Part shown: piece after piece, positions 27,459 through 39,081 of the stretch
Numbering within the stretch: the first letter of the stretch is position 1
Layout: the number at the start of each line of letters is the position of its first letter
DNA from: Strongylocentrotus purpuratus
Taxonomy: Eukaryota; Echinodermata; Echinoidea; Camarodonta; Strongylocentrotidae
Length of the DNA stretch: 64,000 bases
Direction: 5' to 3'
Assembly: GCF_000002235.5 (NCBI RefSeq)
Contig: NW_022145610.1
Location: 32,110,306 to 32,174,305 of the forward strand
Notes under the pieces: model-generated
What the model was told of the DNA's origin: nothing
Databases searched by the model: none
The model's input: the letters and a program-made list of their open reading frames with translations, nothing else
Program-made: the position numbers and the translations under genes

Positions 27459-27909
27459 GTAACGTTTGCATCTTTATCTTGAAGTTATGAAATATACATG
27501 TAATGTTATATAAAAGATCTTTCAGTAATATACCTCGATTTCTTTTATTCACACAACATAATTACAGCAGTGAGGAATTCAATGTATTTTTAACTACCGA
27601 AAGCAAATAAATCAGTCCTTGATTGGTTGTCAAGAGTTAAACTCTTCTCCAAGACATTTTCTTTCTACATTTTCATTAAGTCTCAAGTCTGAATATTTAA
27701 TCTTATTTGTCATATAACTAGTATCTTGCACCATCAAAAACTATCCTTAAATTATCTTAAACTACGGTTAAAATAAAAGACAATGGAGCTCATAGCTTAC
27801 ATATCAGACCACCCAGAACTATCTTAACCTACAAAAACAATCTTCAAATATTGTTACAATTAAAAATAACTTCTTTTTTCATTTTTCTTTGTGTGTGTTC
27901 TTAACGTAG
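27459..27909 (+). other. Last intron of the giant gene
   Basis: A 451-bp GT-AG intron, phase 2, AT-rich. It contains AATAAA hexamers at 27606-27611 and 27772-27777. The first two intron codons read GTAA, so the unspliced frame terminates at once. Intron retention plus intronic polyadenylation could therefore give a shorter C-terminus. Confidence 0.78.
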
Positions 27910-28099
27910 GAGACCGGCCGCTTCAGTCAGCGGAAGTGGAATGTCCAGAGCCGAATGGGTGCCTTCGGAATCCAGATACGCCCGGGTAGTAGAGAGAGTT
28001 CGCGACACCAGACCATCTTGGGGGCGCTACTCAAGGCTCTCTACCTCTGAGACTGACATTTCACCGAGAAAATCTCTCCATGACTTTGGGAAGTTTTAG
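27910..28099 (+). CDS. Terminal coding exon of the giant repeat protein
   Basis: A donor (AG|GTAACG) ends the giant exon at 27458. A pyrimidine-rich acceptor ending TTAACGTAG precedes base 27910. Joining them completes an Arg codon (phase 2) and gives 62 further residues ending LHDFGKF and a TAG stop at 28097-28099. The tail is basic and Ser-rich (several R-x-S motifs) and reads on naturally from the preceding SKSMSDLR. No domain is recognised. Without splicing, the giant exon would stop at a TAA that overlaps the donor, so this exon decides the C-terminus. The splice is predicted from sequence only. Confidence 0.82.
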
Positions 28100-28195
28100 A
28101 CGAATGCTACCATCAAGAGATAATCACTCCGCGACCTCGATAATCTAGATGAATTCTTCTACCAGGAGATGTCAAGTGGAAGGATTGTAACTACC

Positions 28196-28201
28196 AATAA
28201 A
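28196..28201 (+). terminator. Candidate polyadenylation signal of the giant gene
   Basis: An AATAAA hexamer lies 97 bases after the TAG stop of the terminal exon, a typical place for a 3' end. Other AATAAA-like strings follow in this AT-rich DNA (for example near 28480), so the exact cleavage site is uncertain. Confidence 0.5.
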
Positions 28202-30740
28202 TATTAATTGTTGACAATATAGAAGAATCCATTTTTTGTAACGAGGTCGTGTTTGTATAAGACGTATTTCTCATCTGTTCATAGAGAGATTGTGAAAGCC
28301 CCAAAATAAGTAATTTGTAAAATTACTTAAAAGTGCTTTTTTATAGAAAATGCTTCTTTGCATAGTTATCTCAACAAAAAGCTACAGTAAACACGAAAAA
28401 CGTAGAATTGAATAATATAAATATGATTAAGATGTAGAATCAAGAGCGTAGTTAATAAGTGAATGCAAATTTAAATAGATAAATAAATGATAATAACAAT
28501 AATGTGTTTAATTCATATTTTTTTTATTATAAGATTCTTGATAAAGCAAAACAGTATATGATATCTTACAATATTTTTAATGTTCATGTGAAGCAAATGT
28601 TAAAGACTTTTCAAGTTAATATTTTATGAAGTGTTATGTAAATAAATTTATATATATTATTATGTTATCTTTCGTGATATATGTGCATCAAGAACATTAA
28701 ACAAATTACCATTGTTTACATAAATCTTACTTTCCTAGATATTACTTTAGCTGCACATAACATTAATGTTATGCTATCTTTTGATTGCAATTGTATCATA
28801 ATGTTAAGTAAGATATTGCGATTAATCGTGATATTTGAAATTATTCATATTATTCAAAAGTCACATATTACGAAAAATAAAGTGATATCCTTACACTTCA
28901 AATTCGTAGGATCAGTCACTTTAGTGTATAAAATTCAAAAAAAAAATAATAATTGTTTTATTTTACATTATATTGTTATCATGTGTGTTATATAAGCGTT
29001 CTTGTCAAAACAATCGAATTTCAGAAGAAAAACACACAAAAGTCAAATATAAAATTATTGAATTTTTTATATTGTAAAAATTGTAAAAAATGATTGATTT
29101 TTAAAGTTTTTTATGAATATGAATTTTTGTTATGTTAATAAAAGAAGGCTATTGTATTAAAAATATATTATCCAAGATTCATGTGAAAGTTGGTAGTGAT
29201 ATTTAATGCCATATCAGGTCTTTCATACTTCTACGTCAGTGTAAGTTTTTAAATAAAAGATTGCATTGTTGTATGAAAAAAAATGTCGAAGTATTTGAAT
29301 AATGTTATATTTAAGCAGCAAAGTATTTTAATGAATGTGATGTTGCATAGATTTAAATATATCAATGCTTTCATTATGTACTGTGTGCTTACTTATGTCA
29401 CTGTTGAATATCTAACACTCAAAGTGTAACTATGAATGTAAAAATAGCAGTACGTCTTTATAGCGGCTATATATTGTTGTATAATTATAATATGTATTTC
29501 ATTCAAACTGAATTTCTGATAGACTTCAAAGTTGAATTTATAACAACTTTGTTACTCTTGCTTATTTTGCACTGTGTATACCCATGTATATTCACATATT
29601 TATTCATGTGTAACATTTATATGAATCTAAATTCAAGTAAATTGGTATATATACACTCAGTGTACCAATTCACAGATATCACTTTCATAATATTCCACAA
29701 TGCCTAATCAAAATAACTTCCATATATTTATCCAAAAATATTGCGTATTATGCTTATTTTTCTATTTCCATCTAAAGACTTCATCCTACACTTTAATATT
29801 TTACATGAGATGATTATTTGCATATTTATACTGAATTTTTGTATACAAAATAAGCTTATATCATGTTGGTTGTTATATTTTGCTTCTATTCTATGCAAAG
29901 TAGTGCTTTAATCTACACCCATTTTTACATTGTACATAAATGTCATTTTAGTTGATAGGAAAATAAGAGACAGTGAGGCGTATTTTTTAGAATGTTTACC
30001 CGGTATATGATATGTTTCACAAATGTAATGTACAACGACTGAACAACAAAAAAGTGTATTTAGAGGAATGACTTTTGATATTACTTCAGTATAACGGAGA
30101 GAACCGTCATAAACATTTCCATTTATAGCTGTGTATACATACCGCGAAATTACACTATACAAATTAAATGACTATGTCGGGAGGGGGTCTCGAAAATGAT
30201 AATATATAAAACTGTAAAGTACAGCTACGTCTCACGTTCCTAGACCATATTCTTCACGCCTATATATATATATATATTAATCATGTATAAATAATATTAT
30301 CGACTTATTATGTCGAATGCACAGTACTTATACAGACGAGTGGGCTAAGAAGACGTGAGTTCAACCTGCTTAAACTCAAGGCATGAAGGTCATTCTGAAC
30401 GCAAGTTATTTATATATTTTACTATAATTTGTTATCATAAAAGACAATATACATGACACGTTGTTCTCCGCAATAGGAGTTAAATTAGAGTTTTAATCGT
30501 ATTATTTTGCAAAGTATAGCAACACTAACTTCTAGTAAATCTTACTATGTTCACATGCCGCTTAATAAAATGCTATGCACTAATAATTAGAAGAATATTG
30601 AACTTGTCTAGTTGGTATTTTGTTATGTATATGGTCTACTGTCAATATTTGTATTCCTCAGTTGGAATGTAATGCTACATCATAGTCTAATGCCTGCAAT
30701 GTCAACTGTGTTCAAAGTGTTCAATATGATAAGATACACA
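28202..30740. other. AT-rich gene-free stretch
   Basis: Downstream of the giant gene the sequence is strongly AT-rich with short open frames only. I see no splice-flanked exon, RNA gene or clear transposon. The first few hundred bases may be 3' untranslated sequence if a later polyadenylation site is used. Confidence 0.5.
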
Positions 30741-30807
30741 AAGATAAAGAGGCATGGGAGATGAAGGGAGAGAGAGGGGAGGAGAGCAAAGAAAGAGAGG
30801 GTGAGGA

Positions 30808-30838
<31 letters not shown>

Positions 30839-30859
30839 AGAATGAAACTATACCATAAC

Positions 30860-30896
<37 letters not shown>

Positions 30897-31343
30897 TTTT
30901 AATTATTAATCAGAAATGAGAAACCATGACGCCACCAGTGGTTAGGGAAGCCAGAAAGAAAGAATAGATGAGAGGAATGAATAATTTCTACCAAGTTGAG
31001 ATGATTTCCACCATGGTGGGGAAAAAAATTAATTTATCCCATACGGTTAGTTGAGCGTTATAAGAAAAATGTTCGATGGGGAGGGGGTGTAGTCGTTCAG
31101 ACGGTAATCGTAATCACGAGTTCATGAGGGAGAGATAGACAGAAAGAGGAGGAGGGAAAAACTTGGTGGAATGAATAAGCGAGAAAGAGGGATAAGAGTG
31201 AGTTGGAGAATGTAATAATAATAATAACAATTCCGCTTTTTTTAAATATAGTGCTTAATACATCTATGATGTCTCTAAGCGCTTTACAGATATACATGTA
31301 AGGGAGTGGGAGAGAGAGCCGGGGGGACAATAAAGAGAGATAA

Positions 31344-31380
<37 letters not shown>
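30741..31380. repeat. Purine-rich and poly-T low-complexity block with SINE-tail fragment
   Basis: GA-rich DNA with (GA)n runs at about 30811-30832 and 31351-31378 and a poly-T run at about 30863-30894. At about 31215-31300 there is a fragment (AATAATAATAACAATT, then CTCTAAGCGCTTTACA) that matches the tail of the SINE at 32995-33300. No gene is visible. The stretch from 31380 to 32990 holds nothing I recognise except a C-run/A-run at 32534-32565. Confidence 0.7.
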
Positions 31381-31381
<1 letters not shown>

Positions 31382-32994
31382 AGAAAAGGTTTATGACAGA
31401 AAATTGTTTATATCAGAAATTGTGTAGACCTGCATGAATGCTTTTTAATCATGGGGTAAGACGCTGCTTGTGATCGTATTTTGAGCTCTTTTTGAGGTAA
31501 AAGAAAGTATAATGCAGTCGGTATTCATGACTGTTCGCCCGTATTCATTTCTTTTTGTATTACCATCTCAGCTCCGTCTATCAAAATTAACTCACAAAAT
31601 ATTTCCCGTTAGTGAAAAAACGAGCCGCAATCAAATATCACGAAATTCTGTAATAAGAACCCTCATTTACTAATTAAATTAGTGAGTGATTGATCATCTC
31701 TATAATTGTACCATCGAATTGATGTGATTAAATGGGCAAACAAACCGTCTGGGTATTTTCCGTTAATTTGCGTCAACAATACGAAGTATCTTTTGGCGTG
31801 TCGGTTAAAGACTATTTAGAAAATTCAATAAGTTACCCCCTAGCAAGCTTGTTGGGTGTACTTCGTTGTGATTTTCATTGTTGTGATATTAATAGTGCAC
31901 CTTTTCACACTTTCTATATTTCGAGATAAAAGGGGATATAAGATTGTGTCAAATAATCTTTTGTGATATTAAGGATCCTTTTTTTAGTGGCTGACCTCTC
32001 TGAAATAATCCTTAAATAAAGTAAGAGAAAAGTGGGAAATGAGCTGAAAAACCTCGTTTCGTTATCGCGGATGATTTTCTGACGGCCCATGTTTTACAAT
32101 ATACTTTAGATATTTACTAATGAAACTGTAAAAGTCCTATTTCAATGTAACGAAGTTTATAGCCTTATTCTAAGCTAGTAAATTGAATCAGAAAACTTTT
32201 TTTTTTTGTGATTTTTTTTGTTAAAGTCTTCCTGAAATCTTGATTTCGTCAATACTCGTAAGGAATACGTTTCATTTCATTGAGCCACAACTAGGATAAT
32301 TATAAACTTCTGTATGTTTCATGATTCCAATTAATTGGCCCACCACGCTTCTTTGAAGCCAAAGCTTTATGAATGATGAACACATTGCAATATCACTTTC
32401 AACGATCAATATATATTACAGACCCACATATTTAGTTGGGTGTCTGGATACCTTGGTATTTCCCACCGAACGCAAATTCGTTCACTCGTCAGTCAATATG
32501 ATCCCAAATGTATGGAAGCGCAGATGGGATACACCCCCCCCCCCAAAAAAAAAAAAAAAAAAAAATCATAATCAAGAATAAAACTAAATCGGGTTCTATT
32601 GGTCACAGTTACATTAGTGTACAAGAGCACTTTTAAAGGAAATATACAGACACACACACATATACACGCACACACAACCCAAAATAGACCAAACTAAAGC
32701 AAACTGTTATTTGTAGAATCTACCAGTATCAAAGTTGTTTACGTGATACTTTTATTTTCAATTAGAATATTACTGTCAGCATGATAAGGCGTTCTTATAG
32801 CTTAAGAAAAAGCAGGAAAACAAAAATTAATCGCAATAACATAGGTGATAACAGCGGAGACAACATAGACAATAAATGTTTCAGATCTATACACTTAATC
32901 TTAATAATCCTATTCATTCATCTGGAAAATATGTCGGAGAGAATCCAAATAGTTCAATTATTTATGGAAAGGAGTAATTTTGAAAATTTGCAAT

Positions 32995-33300
32995 ATTATT
33001 ATAATAATAATAATAATTATAATTGCTTATATAGCACCTAACACTTACTTTATCAGAAGTCTCTAAGCGCTCTACAATAATGCAGCATAATTACCCTGGC
33101 TTTAGTAGTGCAGCTGTTACGCGCGCTGCGTTTCAAGGAATAAATTCCTACCAGGTACCCATTTACTTCACCTGGGTGGAGTGTGGCAAATGTAGATCAA
33201 TGTCTTGCCAAAGGACATTAGTGCGGCGGCGGGACTCGAACCGCGGACCTTGTGATCGACAGTCCGGCGACGTATCCACTCGACCACATTGGTCACAGTG
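32995..33300 (-). mobile_element. tRNA-derived SINE, near full length
   Basis: Read on the minus strand, it starts with a tRNA-like head. An A-box-like TGGTCGAGTGG is followed by a perfect B box, GGTTCGAGTCC (complement of 33232-33242). A body follows with CTAAGCGCT-type and CACCCAGG-type strings, and then an (ATT)n tail at 32995-33020. The layout of RNA polymerase III head, body and simple-repeat tail is that of a tRNA SINE. Tail fragments of the same family lie at about 31215-31300 and 53025-53100. Family name not assigned. Confidence 0.8.
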
Positions 33301-33574
33301 ATGGTAAAGATCAAGCTCGCTTGACAAAATGCGAATAAATCCTCTCTACCCCTCCCCCCCTCCCCCACTTCCCACATCCACTTCATACTTTCCAAAGTGA
33401 GAGTATATCTCTCGAATCAATCACATAAATGTAATTGGTTAGCCGCGTTAGCGCTAAAGTTACCGATGGCAGTATGAGCAAATTTGCATACCTTTGTTAT
33501 TATTTCTTACTGAGTCAAGGTTTGTGTATTTTGTTCTGGAAGTCTTTAAGATGGAAAATGATGATGTACTCACC

Positions 33575-34303
33575 CAGTAGCGTACGCAGGATTTTTTCAA
33601 ACGGGGGGGGGGGGGGGGGGGGGGGGTTAACATTTTTAAATCGGGCCGAAAATTTCGCAACGAACCAGCCAGCCGCTGAATAAGCGGGGGGGGGGGGGGG
33701 GGGTAAGGTCACCTTTTTAGGTCAGCCATTAGTATAATTTTAAAAAAAATATTTAAAAAAAACACACACAAAGGGGGGGGGGAGGGGTTGCTCCAAAATA
33801 CACACATACAAAAATATGAAGGGGGGTTTAACCTCCAACCCCCCCCCCCCCCCCCCAGCGTACGCACCCATGCTACTTGTTGGCCAGGATAGATAGTGAC
33901 ACTTTTTCTTAATGGCACTTCCAATGGCATATCTATGAGGTGCACTGGTCGAGTACTCCTTTCAAACTAAATGGGGGCCAAAAAAGGTACAAAAAGGAAA
34001 GCGAAAAAAGACGCCGTAAGACCCCCTCCACCCCCTAAAAATGGCTGCATGATGCCGATGTATGATATCGGTATGCCAGGCTCTGTGCTACGCCACTTCT
34101 CTACATCATTTACAAATCCAAGAATGGAGGGGGGGGGGGGGGGAGGGCTATTCGGTCCCACGGGCGAGGGTGTACTCAGATTTAGTTTGAATGGGGGTGT
34201 GTGCCTAAAGCTCCCAAACCCATATATATTTCTAAGAGTCATTTAGGCTGAAAAGGGAAAGGTTCTGAATAATATTTATTATTTTTAAAAAAATGAATAA
34301 ATT

Positions 34304-34376
<73 letters not shown>
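33575..34376. repeat. Cluster of poly-G/poly-C tracts and a 60-base poly-A
   Basis: Long G or C runs at about 33603-33626, 33686-33702, 33773-33781, 33840-33856 and 34129-34142, then a poly-A of about 60 bases ending at 34376. GCGTACGC palindromes flank the first group (about 33586 and 33860) in inverted orientation, suggesting a small foldback repeat. The proline/glycine-rich open frames here are products of the homopolymers, not genes. Run lengths are likely to be inaccurate in any assembly. Confidence 0.65.
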
Positions 34377-34377
<1 letters not shown>

Positions 34378-35165
34378 CGAAATTATTTCAATCATTTTTG
34401 CATCTGGGATTTGCACTTAAGCGAGATAGACCTATGCGTGAAGTATAATTTTAAAGAAAATAGTAAACCATGTTTAAGGCAAAGATCTAAAAGAGGGGCC
34501 ATTTTCAGGGATTTTAAAAACACAAGCAAAAAAGCGACCCATTTGAGAGCGGCACATTCCCGTTTACCGTATAAGGCGACCCCCCCCCCAACCCACCCCA
34601 CCTTTTCCCCGATTAGATCGCGACCTTCGCCTCGAGAACAAGACGCAAGCAGCGTATTCTAAGCTTCCCGGAGATCGTAGTTTTTCGCGGATTTCAAACA
34701 GTACGGCCCCACTCCTCCCTCCCCCAATCCTGGTGTGCATTAATTAGCCAGTACGTCAGTTAAACTGTACTTAAATCGTGAAATTCAACATACTCTTGGA
34801 TTTTTTTTTTTTTTCAGAGAGCAATTTGAGAGTGTAAATATTGCATTGGGACGCATTTTTTTAAAGAGTCTATATACATAATAAGTATTGAATTGAAAAT
34901 ATTTCTTTTCATGTACCACGGTGAGCGCTGACTTATTCTGGTTCGTTTAAACAAACATGACACATTGAAGAGTGCAATTGTCGACAGAGTGACGTAGCCA
35001 GGAGAGGAAGATGATCATGATGAATGCTCGCTGTGCCTGGTTTGTTTAATTTTAGAAAAATCGCTTCATAATTCTTCTTACCCCTCCCCTACCTAGGAAC
35101 GCAGGAGCTTTGTCAGCTAGAGAAATAATTTAGAGACAGGCATGATATCACAGACGTATGCAACC

Positions 35166-35310
35166 ATGGAGGTGAGACGGTTCTTCCTGATTGCCTTTAT
35201 GATGGCGTGCCGAATCAGTGAATCGACATCAGCTTTGTCAGCATCATCGTCGTCGTCGTCCTCATCAGCAGCAGCATCGGGATCAGGGTCGTCATCAGGG
35301 TCGGCTGAAG
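35166..35310 (+). CDS. Exon 1: signal peptide and Ser/Ala/Gly linker
   Basis: Forty-eight codons plus one base. Two Arg (positions 4-5) precede the hydrophobic run FFLIAFMMA, then a polar cleavage region near STSA. The remainder is a Ser/Ala/Gly run encoded partly by a TCG microsatellite. The donor is GAAG|GTAGGG, phase 1, matching the phase-1 acceptor of exon 2. No other intervening exon is needed for the frame. The exact 5' end of the transcript is not visible. Confidence 0.75.
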
Positions 35311-38300
35311 GTAGGGTTTGAAATTTGCCGTTGTTTTTCATGTTGCCGAATCAGTGATCATTAAAAACCACCTAATCATCACAATTAACCATGACAATTA
35401 TATCTCTCTGTGTTTGATCACAGTTATCTCAATTGCGGCTCAATTGACAAAGGTAGAATGGTGCAACACGGATGTTTTAACCAGAAAGAATAGACATAAA
35501 ACATTTCTTCGTTACATGATCTCAAAGACTTTCGAAAAGTCAATCTAGGGCAACTTTAATAGTTCTTGTCTAGCACGTAATCCTGATATGTTTTTATGGC
35601 ATGTACAGAAAGAGTTTCTATTAATGAGGTAATTGCCATGGCAGGAACAAGACGAAAACTTCTGGATAATGTCAGAGGTCGATAGCTATAAGCTTCTAGG
35701 GTCATGTTATTCGAAAGAATGATTTGGGTTATCTTGCACTGACTGGAAGAATCGAGGGGAGGAGGGGAAGGGGTAGAAGGAGGATTCTGTGTATGAGTAG
35801 CTTACGGAGTGGGATTTCTGACAGTGGAATCGGTCCCTACCTCCCAGAGAGTTGTGGCATTCTATGGTCGCCAACGTCTCAGGACATGACACGAAAAGAA
35901 GAAGAACAACAATACGCTATTGAAGTTGCTCTTGAGATGATTTATCGAACTTGTTAGCTACCAACTATGATCACCATCACTAGATTGTTGTCACTCTCCG
36001 TATGATCACATTAACCCGAAGCGTAATTCATTTGTAAGGTGGAAATATATATCAAGAAGAGATTTTGTTTTAACTAGCAAAGAATAGACAGAGGTACTTT
36101 TTCTTCAGTTTCTAACCATTTTCTGAGCGCCAGCAAACTGCAAAGTATTGCCTTCCAATCTACATCAACGAACAGTTATTTTGGCATAGGATTAATTAGG
36201 TTCCCCATGATATGCTACACTTCTTTTTGTTTCAGACTAATTTTTATATATCTCGATTATTATTATATCTTAAATATTCTCCCAATTTTCTGTTCCAACA
36301 AATGTGTGCTGCTATTTAACAATAATATATACAAACAAACTCATTTGTCTTACTTGATATTATATTACAAGCTTCTTTTTTTAAAACCTACAACATTCAC
36401 ATCGACATGTAGATATCTGCTTTGCGGAAATTTAAATCATTTTGTTAGTTTTTTTCATTTATCATCTTTAAATTCCCGATCACACCATTGTTCGTCTACA
36501 TCATTTCAAACAGTTGTTGTTTTTACATATTTACCTTACCCATCGAAACATTACATTGTATATTCTTCAATTAATCAATTTGATCATATTTCAAAACAGT
36601 TCCTAGTACATTGTTACAATAAACATGATGAAAGTTTTTCCTATGACAAGTAATCAAATGTCTCTGGGTTATCATACTGTGGTATTTCATTACCCGTTGC
36701 ACACGAGGTAGTGCACACGAGGTCCTGCGTCAGCGGTTGGCGCAGCCTTTGACGCACCGTAATATGGGAGGGCGACATCGCACAACATGTAAATGCAAAA
36801 GTGAATTACTGGCGCATGGTCATTGCGTTAACGTACATTATTAGAGCAGGCAATGACGTAATCAAATTGACGCCTCGTGTATTACATGTATATAATACTG
36901 CATTGTGTTTAGAATCGTTTTGCTTAATTATTAAAAATGATCGTAAAATCGAGTGCATGGGCAACGTTTATTCTATTTTACTTGCTAGGCTGATTATCTA
37001 CAAATCCTGCAAATTGTCTAAAACTCTAAATGGTAAGATTTACTGCTTAAAATGCCGATCAGGACAGCGTTTCATGAAAACGTCTTAAGTACAAGTTCGA
37101 CGGCCTCCCGATCCAAAACTCTTCTATCTATACAATGCGTATCAGAAAAGAGTGTACCCAAACATAGAAGCTTCTAATTAATAAGTTATAACCTATGCGA
37201 ATTCGAATCATATTTCAATTTAAAGGGTAACTAACATCTTGTCTAATGGTGCCATATTCATAATTTTGCTGCTACCGATCACTGAGCAACATGCTTTTCA
37301 AAAAGTATGGTCAAAATCCTCTTGTACCAAGTTTGGGCTGAAGCAATGAATGTGGGTCAAAAGCTATCATGTGTGTTTTTCTCATTCCAAACAAAATTGC
37401 TCACTTACTTACAGTGACTATTAGGCAGTTAAAAAGAAACTCAGGGAATTGCTCATTACAAACAAAATGTATGATATTCTCTTGATTACAATCTTGATAT
37501 CATTCACATCCCTTGTTTAAGGTAACCCCTCTCATTGAGTGATACAAAATGGAGATGATATTTTATTTAATGAAAGTCTGCTGTCAATTTCTTTGATACT
37601 TATCACCATGTTCTTTCTTGCATTTAGGTTTAGTCACGTTTTAATTTAAAATTTAAAAGGGTTTAAGAACAAAGAAGTAAATGCATATGACTTAACCCAC
37701 ATTCGTTCCATCGGCCCAAACTTCGTACAGGGTGATTCTGTCAACATTTTTTAAAGACCCCGGTGCTCAGTCACCCGTTGCAGAAATATTATAAATATGT
37801 TATCATTAGATAGAAAACGAGGTACTCTTTATCATGAAAATAGATTTCAAAGTCGTAATGGTTATTAATTTTTAATTAGGAGCTAGCAAAGTTGGATACA
37901 TCTTTTTTTTAAACAACTTGAGGCACACATCCCATTAATACTGACTGACGAGGCCTCATGCTTAAGTTCATCCTCTGAAAATCTCTTCGTTCCTAGATTT
38001 TTTATAAATGAAAGGAGACTTACAAAGAGCATATACGCACACAATTCCCAAGCTTTAATAACAATAATGATAATAATAATAATAATAATATGTCTTGTTT
38101 ACCCAGGGTAGCCTCATCAGTATTCATACTGTTCTCCCTAAGGGCCCTGCAATCATATTATTAGATTTGGAATTAATTATCAGATTATCAATACCTAAAT
38201 AAAGCACCAACATAAAACGAATTAATAAATCAATAGTGAAACCATTCCTTAAAAATAATAAGGAAGTATTCTTGGAGGGGGTGGGGTAAGGGTGGTGGGG

Positions 38301-39031
38301 AGGGAGGGAGGGAGGGTAGAAAAAATACATGCGCAATACTCATTATTATGTTATTATATCTGTGTAATTATTTTATTAATTTGGACGCCTGAATCAACAA
38401 GCTAGCTTCCTACTCATCTTCACAGTTTGTTTAAATTAATTTAACATAAAGCTCATGATTTGTATATTTTAAACCGTCTGTGCTTTATCACATGTATATA
38501 TTAGTTCGCTTTTTAATGGAAATAAAGTCTTTTGAATTGAATTAAATTGAATATTTTTTTTACTAGTCACTTACAGTCTATCAAATCGTCAGCATTTTGT
38601 TAAAGCCACACAGACATGCTACTCTTTGATTGTGCACTGTTTAAGAACTGTACATTATCATAATTATCATTTTCATCATCAAGATCTTTCTTTGATTATT
38701 AACTGTTATTCAAGTCAATGATGATGGCCTTAGTTTGCAGGGACAATGATCATGACGCTTAAATTATAATAAATGAACTATGTATCTATCAATTTATATC
38801 TATCTACATATCTGTATATTTTTCATTATCATTATCCTTGTTATCAATAATGATTCAAGCAAATGTCTGTCATCTGGCGTGGTCACTCGTTATTTAGTGA
38901 GGCCTGTTTATTTATTTATTAATTTATTTATTTCTGATATGTATATATACAGGATGGCATATATTTCACCAATTGTGAGTTATTGAGCAATGCCTACTGA
39001 TCGCTCTGTTACCAAATATTAATACTACTAC

Positions 39032-39081
<50 letters not shown>

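Noticed and set aside
33435-34662. Proline- and glycine-rich open frames over poly-G/poly-C runs
   Set aside because: They exist only because homopolymers lack stops, run on both strands, and have no splice or start support.
35117-35341. Acidic Asp-rich frame on the minus strand
   Set aside because: It is the complement of the Ser codons in exon 1 of the lectin-PAN gene. The plus strand has the signal peptide, start context and donor.
36207-36653. 148-residue plus-strand frame in intron 1
   Set aside because: AT-rich, Tyr/Phe/Leu/Ile-heavy translation without family motifs or splice signals. Expected by chance in such DNA.
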